The translations under genes and the position numbers were made by a program. Positions 32,201 through 43,899 of a stretch of DNA of 64,000 nucleotides are shown here, in pieces. Position 1 is the stretch's first letter, and each line of letters begins with the position of its first letter. The DNA lies in the NCBI GenBank assembly GCA_964036665.1, contig OZ038533.1, forward strand, positions 4,822,001-4,886,000. The letters run 5' to 3'. This DNA comes from Gordius sp. MW1. Its lineage: Eukaryota; Nematomorpha; Gordioida; Gordea; Gordiidae. Below the pieces are notes generated by a model. The model was given only the letters and a program-made list of their open reading frames with translations. It had not been told where the DNA came from and searched no databases.

Positions 32201-35200
32201 TAGTAAACCTCGAGGTGTTTTACTAAGCTAATTTTAGTGTCGATTATTTCCTCGACCCATCGAACAGATGTCACTGCAATTCCCTAAATATTGTCATCTT
32301 AGTAATTTAAATAAATATTTAAGAAAAAATTTGTTGGACTTTTAATGTTTCGATTTAATAAACCATCGCATATAAGGGTTTCCGTTGTTTAATTGTGGAA
32401 TCATCTTAAATCTTATTGTAAACATTTTCAGTCGTTATAGAAAAGCAATGAATATAAAATTTTGATTCTATGATTCTCGATTTTTCATTCTAAAATTTAT
32501 TGATATTTTTTTACCCAGTTAGTAGATTATTTTTTGCTTTTGTGTCCTCATTCAATTGTACTTTTTCTTTAAATTGTTTACATATTATCCTTATTTTTTT
32601 TAGTTATTTTCATCATAAACCTTTCAGTTTCTACCATCTCTATAATTTTTACTCATATAAATACGCTTTTTGTTTGCATGATAGAACAAATTTTATAAAC
32701 TTTTACATTTCTGCAAAAAACATTTCTCATTTTTTATTCTTAAGTTTATTCATTTACTTTTAATAGTTTGATTTTTTTTAGATATATATTTATTGATTTA
32801 TTTATTTATTAATTTATTTATTTATTGCATTTATTTAATGCATTTATTTATTAACTTTTTGTTGTATTTGTATTTATTTATTTTTCTTTAATGCATTTAT
32901 TTTACATTTTTCTAAAAGTGGGACCTAGTGTGCGCCCGTGAATGGCTAATTCCCCTAGCCTCTTCCATTTTCATGGGTGGAAGCGTATGTGGGGCCCTAC
33001 TTTTTGCCCTCGCATCTGACGCTTACGGGCGACGCCCTACTCTTTTCGTCTCTTCCGCTGCTTACAGCGTAGCCGCTCTACTCACAGCTTTCGTACCCTC
33101 CTATCCTCTGTACCTCGGTGCCCGCTTTTTCCAAGGCTTCGTTCACGCCGTAAGCCCCGCCCGCGGGCTTTAGAATGTTACCCTTTCACTTCCTCCCTCA
33201 CCCCACAAGTTCTTTATGTCAGGGGGGTCGGTTGATTTATATTTACATTTCCAAATTAAACTGAATTTAAATTAGTTTATATTTAAGACGAACTTTACCT
33301 CTATTTAGAAGTTATTCTTTAAAGCGGGACTAAGAATTAATAAGATTTTAATTTTGGAGCAATCTAATGTATTTTAAAATATCTAATTTTGTGAATGATT
33401 CTTTCACCCTTTCATGCATTAATAAGGGGAGAGAAATGCGGGAATAAGCAAAAAAATTTTAAACTTAGATTTTGAAATAGATTAAAAGTAAATAATATCA
33501 AGGTTCCAATCTATTTAGTTTAGTTAAACCCGATCACTGATTTAATTGTCTCACAAACCCATTCTTTAAAATGATTTTTTATATATCATAAAACAATAAA
33601 TTCTATGATAGCTTATTAACAAAAAACTTTAATTATTTAAATTACTAAGCATTGAATTTTTACTGAGCACATCAATAAAATACTGAGCACATTTTACTAG
33701 GCATTTTTGAATTTATTACTGAGTTTTTAAAGAATGTATTTGTTTTGGATCAAAGAAATGTAATTTAAAAACGAGCTAATTCTAAAAATTATGCCTTCAC
33801 CCTTTCATGTATTTGTATTGATTCACATAAAAGAAACCTCAGTCTTTTCACGTCAATCATTTTAGTAGATGTATATATTTATACTTGCGCAGGGAAATTT
33901 TGTGCTACACATAGTAATCCTATCGGAAATATTGCCGAAAAACAAGCGATACCTCATACCCATAATGGCAACTATATGCTTTAGCTTAGGTTATGCGGTA
34001 TTAGCAGGACTCGCCTACTTAATTCCAGAGTGGCGGTACCTGCAATTCGTAACCGGTAGTTTGTTGGGCCTTTACTTCGTACAAACTTTGTAAATAAAAC
34101 TTTCGCAATTTTTTAAATGTGTCAAGGAAATGATTTTTTTATATGATTTTGATACCTTTGAAGCGAAAGAAATCGAAAGTTAAAACGTAATTTTTACAGT
34201 TACATGTGTTAAATGTGTTACAGCTATGATTTTTTAATTTAATTTATAATACCATTGAATCGAAATAAACTAAAAAACCCGATTTACGAGTGAAAACCGC
34301 GAAACAAATAATAAGTGTTAATAATGTCATCCATTTAATTGCAATTTTGAATTAAAGACTAATTTGTTTAAATGTATACCCAACTTTTATAGCATGCTAC
34401 ATGATAAGGATAAAAAACATATAACGTTTTCGCTCTTATTAGAGCTCATCAGTATGCGTATAAATTTAGCCAAATGAGTTTCTAAATTATAATTGCACAT
34501 AGATGGCATATTAACTAGAGTTAACACTAGATACTCAATTCGTTGTTTTTCTCGTTTTTAAGATCCTTTTCACAAATTACTTAGATTAAATTATTTACGC
34601 TTATATTAGATTAAATAATGTTCTTCTTGGGTATTTTGTTAAATTCGTAATCATTTTACAAATTACACGATTTGTCAATTACATGATTTGTTATGCCTGT
34701 GATAAAAGATATAGGAAAGATTGTAATTGGTGTTGGCTGAGACATAAATTTTGCTTGTAAGGCAGTAATCCCTGAGCAGAATGGAGAAACAACTTACTCC
34801 TACCAAATTTTTTAACTATTAAGCAAGCATTAATTACATAACGTTCTAATCATAGAATAATAAAAACATAAATTTGCGAACAGCTGATAATTATTATTAA
34901 GTAATATAGACATGGGCGTAGCCAAGGCGGGGGGGGGGCTTTCCCCCTCTAAATCCAAATTTTGTCGAAATTTCTTCAAATAATGGCTAAAAATTCAAAA
35001 AATTATCATTTTGCCCCTCCCTAAATCATTATTGCCCCCCTCTCTAAATCTAATGCTGTCTACGCCCATGAACACGCCATAAGTCGGGCTCGGGTTCCCT
35101 ATCCCGTAAGAATTCCAGCATTTTTTTTAAATTTTTTAAGATAAATTTACCTTAAGCTAATGTTTGTAATTTTTTTATTAAAAAGGCTTATATGTATTAT

Positions 35201-38200
35201 GGACAGTTTCATGGATGAATCGATATATTGGTTGGTGGCTAAGGGGCGATTAGATGAGGCTAGCAAGCTAATTTTTAAAGCAGCCCGTTGGAACAAAGTA
35301 GACCTAAAATTTCAGACGGTTCAAGAATTAGAAACAGTTTTAAGGAGCGGATCCGGAGCCAAAAAATCTGAGACTTCAGAAACTAAGTTAATCGATCTCT
35401 TCGTGCACCCGGAGCTAAGAAGAAGAACACTTTTAATCAATTTTGGAACGTATAAATTATATTATTGATTTATTTTATTAATAATTATGTTAGAATATAG
35501 ATTGATTTTTCCTGTTATTACCTATCAAACGATACTTTAGAGTCCTACTTGGTGTGAGTGTTTATACATCATGTTAGTGGCACACACTTTTATAATGGAT
35601 TTTATTATTTGATTTAAATCATCATGTCTTCATGAAAATGATGATTAGGCTATAAAATTTAATTGAATTAATGGATTGCTCTGAATTATGGATTAGGCTA
35701 CTCCAAACTATTCTGATAACTTTAACATTTTTGGTTATTATCAAGTATATTTTTGTCATAGGTATAAAGGTATCTTTTTCACATATTTTACTACTTTTCA
35801 TACAATTTTGATTACTATTACTCATTTTCTCCTCCCAAATTCTAGTCTGGCTTTATACTCAGACTCTCGCTAAGATGAATTATAAAGCATCGTTATCAAG
35901 TGCTATTTTAATTTTGAAAATTTGTTATCAATCGTATAGCTGCAATCTTCTTTCTAATTAATTATTCCCTTCATCATAAGAGCTTAACTTCCATTTCTAT
36001 TCGCTTATTTTTTAATTTTATAGTTGGGCGACAGAATTATTTGATATTAAAAATCGGCAATTAGTTGTTAATATTATTATAGATTAATTACAGTAATTCC
36101 CGGGGACAAACAAAATATTTATTACAGACAAATAACATATTTATTACAAACAGGAAAATGATCTGCATATGAATTGATAATCGCTATCTAAAACATGAAA
36201 AAATTAAATGTAACAATAATTTAAAGAAAGGGGAATATAATAATGTCATAAAACTTGACTAAAAATATTTATTTTTATACGCAATTTAATATATTTATGA
36301 ATTTATTATATTTATTTGTAATTTGTGCATACTAGTTTATTCTTGTCGCAAATTTACATGGGACTCACGTTCAGCGCTCACATCCTGCCAGGCAATTTAT
36401 ACATGAATTTTAGCCTGATCGGGCTCACAGAAATCCCGGGAAAACTATTATCCCTATTCGCTATAAGGTTAAGCTCATATTTTATTACTTTAATCATCTA
36501 TAGAGAAAGAAGAAATTTTAATAAAAGTATTAGTTTGGCATATCAATTACCCGATAAATTATAAATCTAAGCTTTTCGATAAGATTTATAAGTTTTTGAA
36601 ATGTTGTCTCATACATTTTAGTCATAGTTTACTTTTAATTTTATTTGAGATGGCCATGGGAAGAGGTATTAAAAATTAAAAAGGACTTCAATTCGCATTT
36701 TTATTTTGAAATTTTAGTTTTTTAAGCTTGTTATCAATATAAGATATATTTTTAAATACATTGTAAACTATTAATAATTTATTAAATTTTCTTTTAACCT
36801 TATGGATGAAAGGTTTGCATGTTAATTTAACCATTTTCTAAAAGCTTGTTTTTAAAATAATATCTACTATTTTACACTGAACAATTTTAAACGTGACATA
36901 TTTTTTTTTAATTTTTACAAATAATTTTACCACAATATTTTTTAAATAAATTAATTTTTATAGACTTGGTCGACGTAAGCCGATTTTTATCATGAATTCT
37001 TGTTGCGCACTATTCTTGCTCCTTCTAATACTTCTCCCGCTCATAGGTAAGAATCCACGTCGATTGGTTCGTTTAAAATTTTAAATTATTCAATTTAGCC
37101 AATCTTAACGTTTCCCACCATACATTTTTTCCCCAAAATTTTAGGCGATGTAGAAACGCGGGACGCATTAAACATCATCTTATTTATGACTAGTCGAAGT
37201 TTGACGGGCGGTTCATTGGCAGTTATATTCGTTCTGATATCAGAAATATTTCCCACACCCGTCAGGTATTTATTTAACCAAAATTATCTTAAAATAAGAT
37301 TAAAGACAATTTTTGTTATTATTTCTTTAGTCAAGGGCAAAATTTTTGGGGCTACTTTTTATTGTATTTATTTAAAGTGTAAAATAACAAAATTGTTAGA
37401 TTGGTTTAAGCATTGCCTTATTATGCATTCAAAAGTTTGAAATCTTTATCTTTGTTGCCCTTAGAATAGTTAAAGCCTTTATAATTTCGCACTTTTACAT
37501 TATAACCTTTTTCTAGTTTGGGGTTTTCGTTTAATGTTTTATTTTATTAAAAAATGGTTTCTAGACGATTTTACAGCAATATATATGTTTATTTTAGCTA
37601 TTTCTTGCTATAATTTAGAAACACCGGGTATGGTTTAAACAACTCTCTGACTCGAGCCGGGTTCCTGGTTTCGCCCTTTATTTCTTACTTGGTAGGCTTG
37701 TCTTTATATTATTTATTTTGTTCGCACTAGTGTTGTAAAAACGGTTGATTTGTTTGGTCGGCCTTTGGTTAACGGTCGTTTTTGGTCTGTTTTTCAAATT
37801 TCGACTAAGCCTAGAAGTCGATCAAGAAAAACAGACCAATGTTTATGTTTAGTTTTTTTTAAAGTTTATTGTTAAAAATCCGTTGACAGTAATATAATAT
37901 AAATACATGAAATATAAATGACAAAAAGCGTCAAATAAAATGATAAACTATTCTGATATAGCATCATCGAGGGGATCTTCCAAGATTGGTTAACCAAATC
38001 GACCAAACAAAACCCAGCCGTTTTTACAATAAGCACTAATCCGCTCTATCTTAATTTTAGGGTTAAACTAAAGATACTAAAACCAAAGTTGGGGTTTAAT
38101 TATTGAAATAGTCAGCCATATAGTTTGTTTCTTTTAATTCGGAAGGCTCGCTTAACTGGCATAAATTTTTTATTTGTAAGCTACTTTTGAATAATTCGTC

Positions 38201-39335
38201 TAATAGCTCAAACGTATAGAAGTATTAGTAAGTCAAGGATATCCATACTAATCTACATTTTTTTTTTAATTTTCTTATTTTTTAATAATACATGCGATCA
38301 TGGGCGTAGCCAGCATTGGAATTAGAGGGACGCAATAATGATTTAGGGAGGGAACAATGATCATTTTTTGAAATTTTAGCCTTAACTTAATAAATTTCAA
38401 AAAAATTGGATTTAGAGGGGGGCATTCGCCCATCCCTGCCCCTCCTTGGCTACGCCCATGCAAGCGATTGACATCTCTTACTATATATTATGTGTTTGTG
38501 ATGGCCTATAAAAAGGACAAACTTCGATTGTACAGAGTCAATCTACCATTTTTTCTTATTGTTAATAAATGGTAGGAAAACGTGCACGTAATTTTGATGC
38601 CTGCCATCCTAGCAGGATTTGCTATGCTATCCGCTCTGCTGATTTCAGCACTACCTCCAACCAAAGATTTACCCTTACCCGAATCATTGGATGATTTAGT
38701 TAGGAGAAAGTCCAAAAAAACTTCAAAATGGGGTTAACATTTTTACCATAATTATTTTTTTTGTTAAAAATATTGAAATATCGTAAATGTATAAATATAT
38801 TTTTGTCTGAATGAAATTTCTTTAGAAATGTGGCTAAGATATTTCTTAAGATAAACTTAAAACTATAAAAAAAGGGATTAAAAATGAAAAGATCACGAGT
38901 ATCCGACTTTAACTATTTAGTTCTACATGTTTTAAGTACGAGAAGTGCAAATTATATACTAAACAAAATTTGGGTTGAATTCATTAGTTCACAGGTCATA
39001 TTTGTAAAATATTTTTATTTTGTAAATTTTATTTAATTCTCCAATCAATAATTTGTCCGTTCATATTTTCGGCAATTCGACAATTTAAATATGGTATCGT
39101 TTTTGTGCTTTAACATTTGGGAATGTCACTCAAATTTTCGGATTTTAAATAATATTTTTTGATAGGTATAATTTTTCCGTCCGATGCTGAATTCAAAAGA
39201 TCTATTCAAGATTCTCTGTCAATCCCCGCGGTTTCTGGGAATGGCGCCAAACACGACGAAACATCTAAATCAATAAATTTGGCAAACGATACCTCAAAAA
39301 TCAATCAACAGCCTACCCCGATGACCAGGCTTTAA
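28890..39335 (+). CDS. SLC22-family organic ion transporter gene, complete
   Basis: Ten exons join without a stop into about 575 residues, the usual length of SLC22 (major facilitator superfamily) transporters, which carry organic cations, anions or carnitine across the plasma membrane. Landmarks: N-terminal MALDEIITELG; a large first extracellular loop with N-glycosylation sites (NISPSNIS, NYT, NHT) and Cys; the CxxGWEY...VAEWDLVC signature; MFS motif ASDAYGRRPT after TM2; YLIPEWRYLQ; FMDESIYWLVAKGRLDEA before the large cytosolic loop; GNLYMNF and GLTEIPGK in TM7-8; LGRRKPI; ISEIFPTPVRNTGYG before TM11; and a hydrophilic tail. ATG at 28890 is chosen because family proteins start at this point. 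Substrate cannot be told from sequence. Confidence 0.9.
30351..30500. mobile_element. GGGCGTAGCC foldback MITE, old copy
   Basis: ATGAGCGTAGCTAGG at the left end, interior GATTTAGGGACGGG, right end eroded to GCCTATG. Confidence 0.5.
30690..30862. mobile_element. GGGCGTAGCC foldback MITE, copy in SLC22 intron 1
   Basis: CATGGGGGTTTCCAGC ... poly-C, then TTGGCTAGGCCCATG; interior GGGGGCAGCCGCCCCTCCC is well kept. Confidence 0.75.
31018..31159. mobile_element. GGGCGTAGCC foldback MITE
   Basis: CATGGGCGTAGCTAGG ... CAGCTACGCCCATG; the second subterminal C-rich part is deleted. Confidence 0.75.
31806..31985. mobile_element. GGGCGTAGCC foldback MITE (reverse orientation)
   Basis: CACGGGCGTAGCCAAGG, a G tract, CAGGGAGGGGCGGCTGCCCT ... 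GCTGGCTACCCCCATG. Confidence 0.78.
32770..32900. repeat. Degenerate ATTT microsatellite
   Basis: Imperfect (ATTT)n run just upstream of SLC22 exon 2; it forms the long pyrimidine/AT tract before the acceptor. Confidence 0.75.
32919..33149 (+). CDS. SLC22 transporter exon 2 (TM2-TM3, MFS motif A)
   Basis: Acceptor TCTAAAAG; reads WDLVCAREWLIPLASS, GGSVCGALLFALASDAYGRR, ending YLGARFFQGFVHA before donor GTAAGC. Phase 0 both sides. The DxxGRR motif is the MFS TM2-3 loop signature. Confidence 0.92.
33893..34089 (+). CDS. SLC22 transporter exon 3 (TM4-TM6)
   Basis: Acceptor CTTGCGCAG; reads GNFVLHIVILSEILPKNKRY, then TM5/6 with ICFSLGYAVLAGLAYLIPEW. Ends in phase 2 (TT) at donor GTAAAT. Confidence 0.88.
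34911..35070. mobile_element. GGGCGTAGCC foldback MITE in SLC22 intron 3
   Basis: CATGGGCGTAGCCAAGG ... GCTGTCTACGCCCATG, interior TTATCATTTTGCCCCTCCC. Confidence 0.82.
35207..35449 (+). CDS. SLC22 transporter exon 4 (large cytosolic loop)
   Basis: Acceptor TATGGACAG; T completes TTT, then FMDESIYWLVAKGRLDEAS, the counterpart of the family PESPRWL..GR..EA block. A Lys/Ser-rich loop follows, then VHPELRRRTLLINFG. Donor GTATAA, phase 2. Confidence 0.9.
36336..36467 (+). CDS. SLC22 transporter exon 5 (TM7-TM8)
   Basis: Acceptor GCATACTAG; reads LFLSQIYMGLTFSAHILPGN, then LYMNFSLIGLTEIPGKLL. The GN.Y.NF and EIP motifs are SLC22 TM7/8 hallmarks. Donor GTTAAG, phase 2. Confidence 0.9.
36964..37046 (+). 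CDS. SLC22 transporter exon 6 (TM9)
   Basis: Acceptor TTTTTATAG; reads LGRRKPIFIMNSCCALFLL and more Leu-rich membrane sequence. LGRRKP is the TM8-9 loop motif. Donor GTAAGA, phase 1; 83 nt. Confidence 0.88.
37145..37265 (+). CDS. SLC22 transporter exon 7 (TM10)
   Basis: Acceptor AATTTTAG; reads DVETRDALNIILFMTSRS, then AVIFVLISEIFPTPV. E.FPT.VR is the family signature before TM11. Donor GTATTT, phase 2. Confidence 0.9.
37619..37691 (+). CDS. SLC22 transporter exon 8 (TM11 start)
   Basis: Acceptor ATAATTTAG; completes AGA (R), then NTGYGLNNSLTRAGFLVSPF and ISYL. Matches RN.G.G..S..SR.GS..SP. Donor GTAGGC, phase 0; 73 nt. A hAT-type MITE starts 36 nt into the next intron. Confidence 0.85.
37728..38031. 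mobile_element. hAT-type MITE (TAGTGTTGTAAAAACGG family) in the SLC22 intron 8
   Basis: Starts TAGTGTTGTAAAAACGG 36 nt after the exon 8 donor and ends ...CAGCCGTTTTTACAATA. Longer interior than other copies. Confidence 0.68.
38299..38460. mobile_element. GGGCGTAGCC foldback MITE in SLC22 intron 8
   Basis: CATGGGCGTAGCCAGC ... CTTGGCTACGCCCATG. Flanks share GCGAT (CATGCGAT on the left, CAAGCGAT on the right), a possible target duplication. Ends 115 nt before exon 9. Confidence 0.83.
38576..38732 (+). CDS. SLC22 transporter exon 9 (TM12)
   Basis: Acceptor AATGGTAG; reads ENVHVILMPAILAGFAML, LLISALPPTKDLPLPESLDD. The LP.T...PLPE.L.D end is typical. Splicing at GTTAAC (same hexamer as the exon 1 donor) leaves phase 1; if unspliced, the next codon pair is GGT TAA and the protein ends at 38737. 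Confidence 0.85.
39166..39335 (+). CDS. SLC22 transporter exon 10 (cytosolic C-terminal tail)
   Basis: Acceptor TTTTGATAG; GT completes GGT, then IIFPSDAEFKRSIQDSLSIP, a Ser/Asn/Thr-rich end and PTPMTRL before TAA at 39333. The frame stays open for 56 codons in exactly the required phase. ...PTPMTRL resembles a C-terminal PDZ-binding end. A candidate AATAAA lies at 39628. Confidence 0.65.
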
Positions 39336-40355
39336 AAACTTACTCCAAACCAAAAACTCTTAATACTGCCAAAACTACGTGCCAATCTATTTTCGAGCGT
39401 GATTTAACACTTTTACACAATTGAAATTTTCAACAATATTTATTAAAAATTTTAAGAATACTGTTGTTTTTTAATAATCGCCAATACCTTCCGGTGAAAA
39501 TTTTATGACTCAAAAATATAATTTGTTTATGACGACAATGTCACGTTATTTGCTTTAGATACCTTGTTTATTTTATTGAGTCGAAAAGTGAAAAAATTTA
39601 TATATTTTTAATTATTTAAAGGTGCCCAATAAACATTTGATTCGAAAAATCTTAGTATGACTAGAAGCACTAATTCGATTGAAACATTTCATTTGTCAAT
39701 TAATTTAAATTAACAAAATTGTCTCGGTTTATTTAGTAACTTAACAATCTAACGTTTTAAATACATTTAAATCTCAGAGGGTTAAAAAGGATATTGGAAT
39801 AGGTTACTAAACAATAATCAACCAATCAGAGATCAAGGTTTCTTTTAGGTTGGTTGGGGGGGGGGGGGGGGAGGGGGGATAGTTCCCCGCTGTGGTTTTT
39901 GTAAACTATTTGGATAAACTTGGACTTCATCTTTATATGTGTTAGGCATATTGAAGCCAAAACTCGACTCAGTCATTATGTAAATAGGCCATGTTAGCGT
40001 TGCCTTTCAGCTATAAAAACAAACACATTTGTCAATAATTTCATTTGCCAACTGTATATTAGTAATTTAAGTTAAATTTTTTTAGAATTATTTAAAATGA
40101 ATCAAGGCTAACCAATCAGAGTTAGGCGGACTTGGAAAATAAATAAATATTTTGTAGGGGCGTATACTTCCTATTTTGTAACGTTTTTTAATTATTTATT
40201 AATTTTTAACTTTAAATATAGAACCTGAAAAAATACTTAGCAACCTATTAATTTTTATAAAGTATAACCCTGCAATTACAAAACTTTTCCGTTCGAGTCA
40301 CGATTAGAAGTATAGAACTTTTGAAATATATGATCTAAACTATAAATGACTAATA
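39336..40355. other. SLC22 3' flank, no gene seen
   Basis: AT-rich. Contains a possible poly(A) signal AATAAA at 39628 and a G tract near 39857. No coding exon, tRNA or clear repeat recognised. Confidence 0.5.
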
Positions 40356-41952
40356 GGGGAGACCGGGGCTATCTCGACTATAAAATTTCAAAGAGGCCTG
40401 GACAAAAATTGTCAACCGATTTTTATAAGCTTTTTCAGGAAAATGTTCTTGTCCATAGTGTTTATCAAAGGAAAAAAAATATATAGTTGATAAATTTTTC
40501 GTAATAAGGGTTCAAAAAAGACAACTCGTATAAATTCTAAAAATTACCAGGGTTAAGGCGTCCTTCAAAAGGGGCTATCGCGTCCTCTGTTATATTAAGT
40601 CCTTAAACTATAAAATATTTATTTGCATGTGCTTAAATTGCCAAAATATTAAATGTATATAGTCTTTTGCAACTTATAAAATTTAATATTATTATTTAAA
40701 TGTGTTTTATCTATGATTTTTATGTTATTATGATATAGACTAAGTGCATGGCATAAATTGCAAAAACATAAGTTTACACACAGGCTTTATAAAGTTTCAA
40801 ATAATAATTTTAATATGGGATAATTGTGTTTTTTATGTTAAAATTAATGACTTAAGTGAATTTGCTTAAGTTGTAAAAATACTAAAAAGTTTATAACCTA
40901 TTAATATAAAGCTTTATAAAATGATTTAAGAAAAGTGCCTTTCCTAAGAATTTTGTTTTAGAATCAATGATTTAAATGCTTTATTGATACCAAAATGTCA
41001 TATAAAGTTGATAATTATCACGAAATTAAGATATACAGTTATTGCATATAAAGAAAATATCATGATTGCAACATGAGCCATGAATTTTCTAGTATTCTTT
41101 TCTTGGCATTTGGCCACCTTTTCTTTGCCATTTTTTATTTGGCTATTATGTGAGTGTTGTTGATATTTGCTGTCTAATGGAAGTCTTTCTAGCCTAAATA
41201 GGATGGGATAAAGTACTTCTCTTGATTATTGGGATACATTGAGATTAAAGATTCACTTGCATTGGAGGAAAATAGGGTTTACACTTTCTTTATTATAAAT
41301 TTGTAGGTTAAATGACCAAATACCACATGATGTTAATCCTTTAAAGGTAAACATATTATAACTAATGGAATTACCTGTTTCATCAATGTTATATATATCA
41401 CAGGATAAGTATTTATTGGTGGTTAATAGAGTTGAATAATTCTTAAAAAAGGCATCAACACTTAGTACATTGAAGCTTGTGGCCCTTGAAATGCTAGGTT
41501 TGTTTTTCGGTGGTAATTACGCACCATAATCAATAACGAATGAGCGAAAGGGAAACTATAGCCCCGGCCGCGATAGTCCCAGCATGATCATTGCACTTTA
41601 AGTTGTTTCTATAGATGATTAAACTCATCAAATTTATAAATTTACACATAAATATAATAAAAGAGTTAATACTTATTACTTTAGTATATGTTTGAAGTTG
41701 GCGGAACAATTAATTTTTCAATAATTTAAAAAATTTTAAAATTTAAAAAAGGTCGTTTTAGCCCCGAAAAATCTTATTTTCTACATAACTTGTTTGTAAA
41801 AAAGGTTAACCCAATTTTTTGTGCCCAATGTGTGCCTTGATAGAGTACATTTAAGATTAAAATTTTATGTCAAAATAAGCATAAATGACAAAATCAATTG
41901 ACAGGACGTGTATAGCCCCGGTAAAGGAATAGCCCCGGCCCCCGGTCTCCCT
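40356..41952 (-). mobile_element. Internally deleted pogo-like (Tc1/mariner) element
   Basis: Ends GGGGAGACCGGGGCTAT / ...CCGGTCTCCCT flanked by TA on both sides. On the - strand between 41530 and about 41230 it keeps transposase debris: MVRNYHRKTNLA (N-terminal start typical of pogo/CENP-B-like proteins), then SRATSFN, VDAFFKNYSTLL and CDIYNIDETGNS (around the first DDE catalytic Asp). The DNA-binding middle and the end of the catalytic domain are missing. GGGGCTA words recur inside. Confidence 0.72.
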
Positions 41953-41979
41953 TATTTATTTTTTTAGCTTACTTAATCC

Positions 41980-43034
41980 TAGTGTTGTGAATGCACTGAA
42001 AAATTGATGAACGGCGTTCCTTTTTTTGGTGAACTTTGAACGTGAACGCGTTCCTTTTTTTGATGAACGTGTTCGAATTTAACGTTCGTTCTATTTTAAA
42101 AACCCTTTTTATTTTTATTTATTTGAAAAATAATGTTTATTCGAATTTTGTAACAAAAAAGTCTTGTAATTTTTAATCAGTTGTATTACCTTTTTCCTAC
42201 TACCTATTCCGAAATACTTTTAACATACCATAACGTGAAGATAAGATTAAAGTTTATTAATTTTATATTATTAATTATATTTTAATTTATAGGTTTATAT
42301 GGACAATCATATTATTAAGTCGTCGTCATCTTCAGATTCTATAAAAACCAGCATATGAATTGACATTGCCATGACCAAAATATGATAAATATTTTTCACT
42401 CATTTCATATAAAGGACCGAATTCAATAATTACTAAATGTAAAAACGAATAAACTATTAGTTTTATTAAAAAGGGATTGAAACCCCTAGAATTGATAATG
42501 AAAGAGCTGTCGATTCCGAAATATCTATTTGACGAGGTAGGGCGGATTGGAGGATGATATCTTATCGCAATTTTTTGAAGCGAGGGACAAAACATTAAAT
42601 GTTTTTTTTTAATAAATTTCCTGCTTTAAAAGATTCGTTTATTAAGTACAATACTCCAATCCCCTCATCTGCCCCTGTGGAGCGTGTTTTAGTATAGCTA
42701 ATGCTGCATTAACTGCCAAGCGTTCCTGCTTATCCGACGAAAATTTTGAAAAACAAGTATTATTATAAATAAATAAGAAATTTTATAAAGAAAAAATCTT
42801 TATATTCGCTCTATTATATTATACTTATAATTATATTATCGAAATAAAACTATTATTTTTTAGGCTATGTGTTAAAAAATATAAGACATTTATTTAAATG
42901 AAATTAAAAAAATTATCATAAAATTTTAAACGAACGTGAACTCGTTCCTTTTTTTGAAAGTGAATGTGAACGCTTTCGATTTTTGTCAATGAACGTTGAA
43001 CGCGTTCGATTTTTTTAAAAAGTTTACAGCACTA
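41980..43034 (+). mobile_element. hAT element relic with transposase C-terminus
   Basis: 1,055 bp, ends TAGTGTTGTGAATGC / GTTTACAGCACTA; subterminal repeats of GAACGCGTTC-type sequence at both sides. Around 42550-42755 on the + strand is the hAT dimerisation region: FNKFPALKDSFIKYNTPIPS, then SAPVERV, and after a one-base deletion the frame resumes as SIANAALTAKR, LSDENFEK. No target duplication visible. Confidence 0.72.
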
Positions 43035-43629
43035 GCATTTATTAACATTGTGACTTTACAATACGCATTTTGTTAATATAATTGTCCTAAATTGTTTAAT
43101 GAGTGCATCTCTTCCGTAAATTAAGAACTAGATGAAATATAATCATTTATTTGCTATTAATAAATATGGAAGTTTCCTAATAAATTTAGATTAAACTTAT
43201 ATTTTATTTATAATTACCTAGAAATTATTCTGTTTTACAGACAATTTATAATCAACCGTTTGGAGAATGGTAAAAAAAATGCTTTCTCAACTGAGTTAAA
43301 TTTAAAAGCAAAATCTTTAAAATATAACATACCTAACAATGAAATACATTATAAGCTCACTATTTTAAAATTAATATTCATTCCTTATATACGTCATGAG
43401 TATGATATGTGAAGCATCCACTAACTATTAATATAGTATAAACAAATTGGTAATCGATCGTAAGCAACAATCATATTTCCTAATAAGCCTTAATTTAAGT
43501 TGGTTATTTTTATTAATTTTATCATCAAACTTCAATTCATAATTTTCCCTATAGCTGTTCGTGTGGTCAGCTTGACCCGTGTTGGCGATGTAATATATTG
43601 GACATGCATTGATACAAAGTGCGGTGAGC

Positions 43630-43640
43630 GGGATTTGAAC
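43630..43640 (-). repeat. tRNA-type B box fragment
   Basis: GTTCAAATCCC on the - strand followed by GCTCACCGCA resembles a tRNA T arm and 3' acceptor half, but no matching 5' half lies upstream. Probably a tRNA- or SINE-derived fragment. Confidence 0.4.
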
Positions 43641-43899
43641 GGCGAGCTCTCGATTTAAAGACGAAGCCCCCAGACCCCTATCAAGTAGTTTAAATTAGAT
43701 CCATTTTTTACAAAAATGAGCAGACCTCTTGCAACACTCAAACAATAGCTGAATTCTTTACAAATTTTTGCTGTAAAAGTTATAATTAGTTAGATTAAAA
43801 AATTATAAATTTTTAAGAAATTGGGAGTTATTTCATATAAATATCAATATATAAAACTATTTTTCTGTTCATTTAAAAATTTTATTTAATCTATACACA

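Noticed and set aside
42332-42595. 87-codon open frame on the - strand
   Set aside because: Antisense of the hAT transposase C-terminal region at 42550-42755.
43617-43700. tRNA gene (T-arm-like GTTCAAATCCC)
   Set aside because: No complementary 5' acceptor strand or D arm in the expected place.
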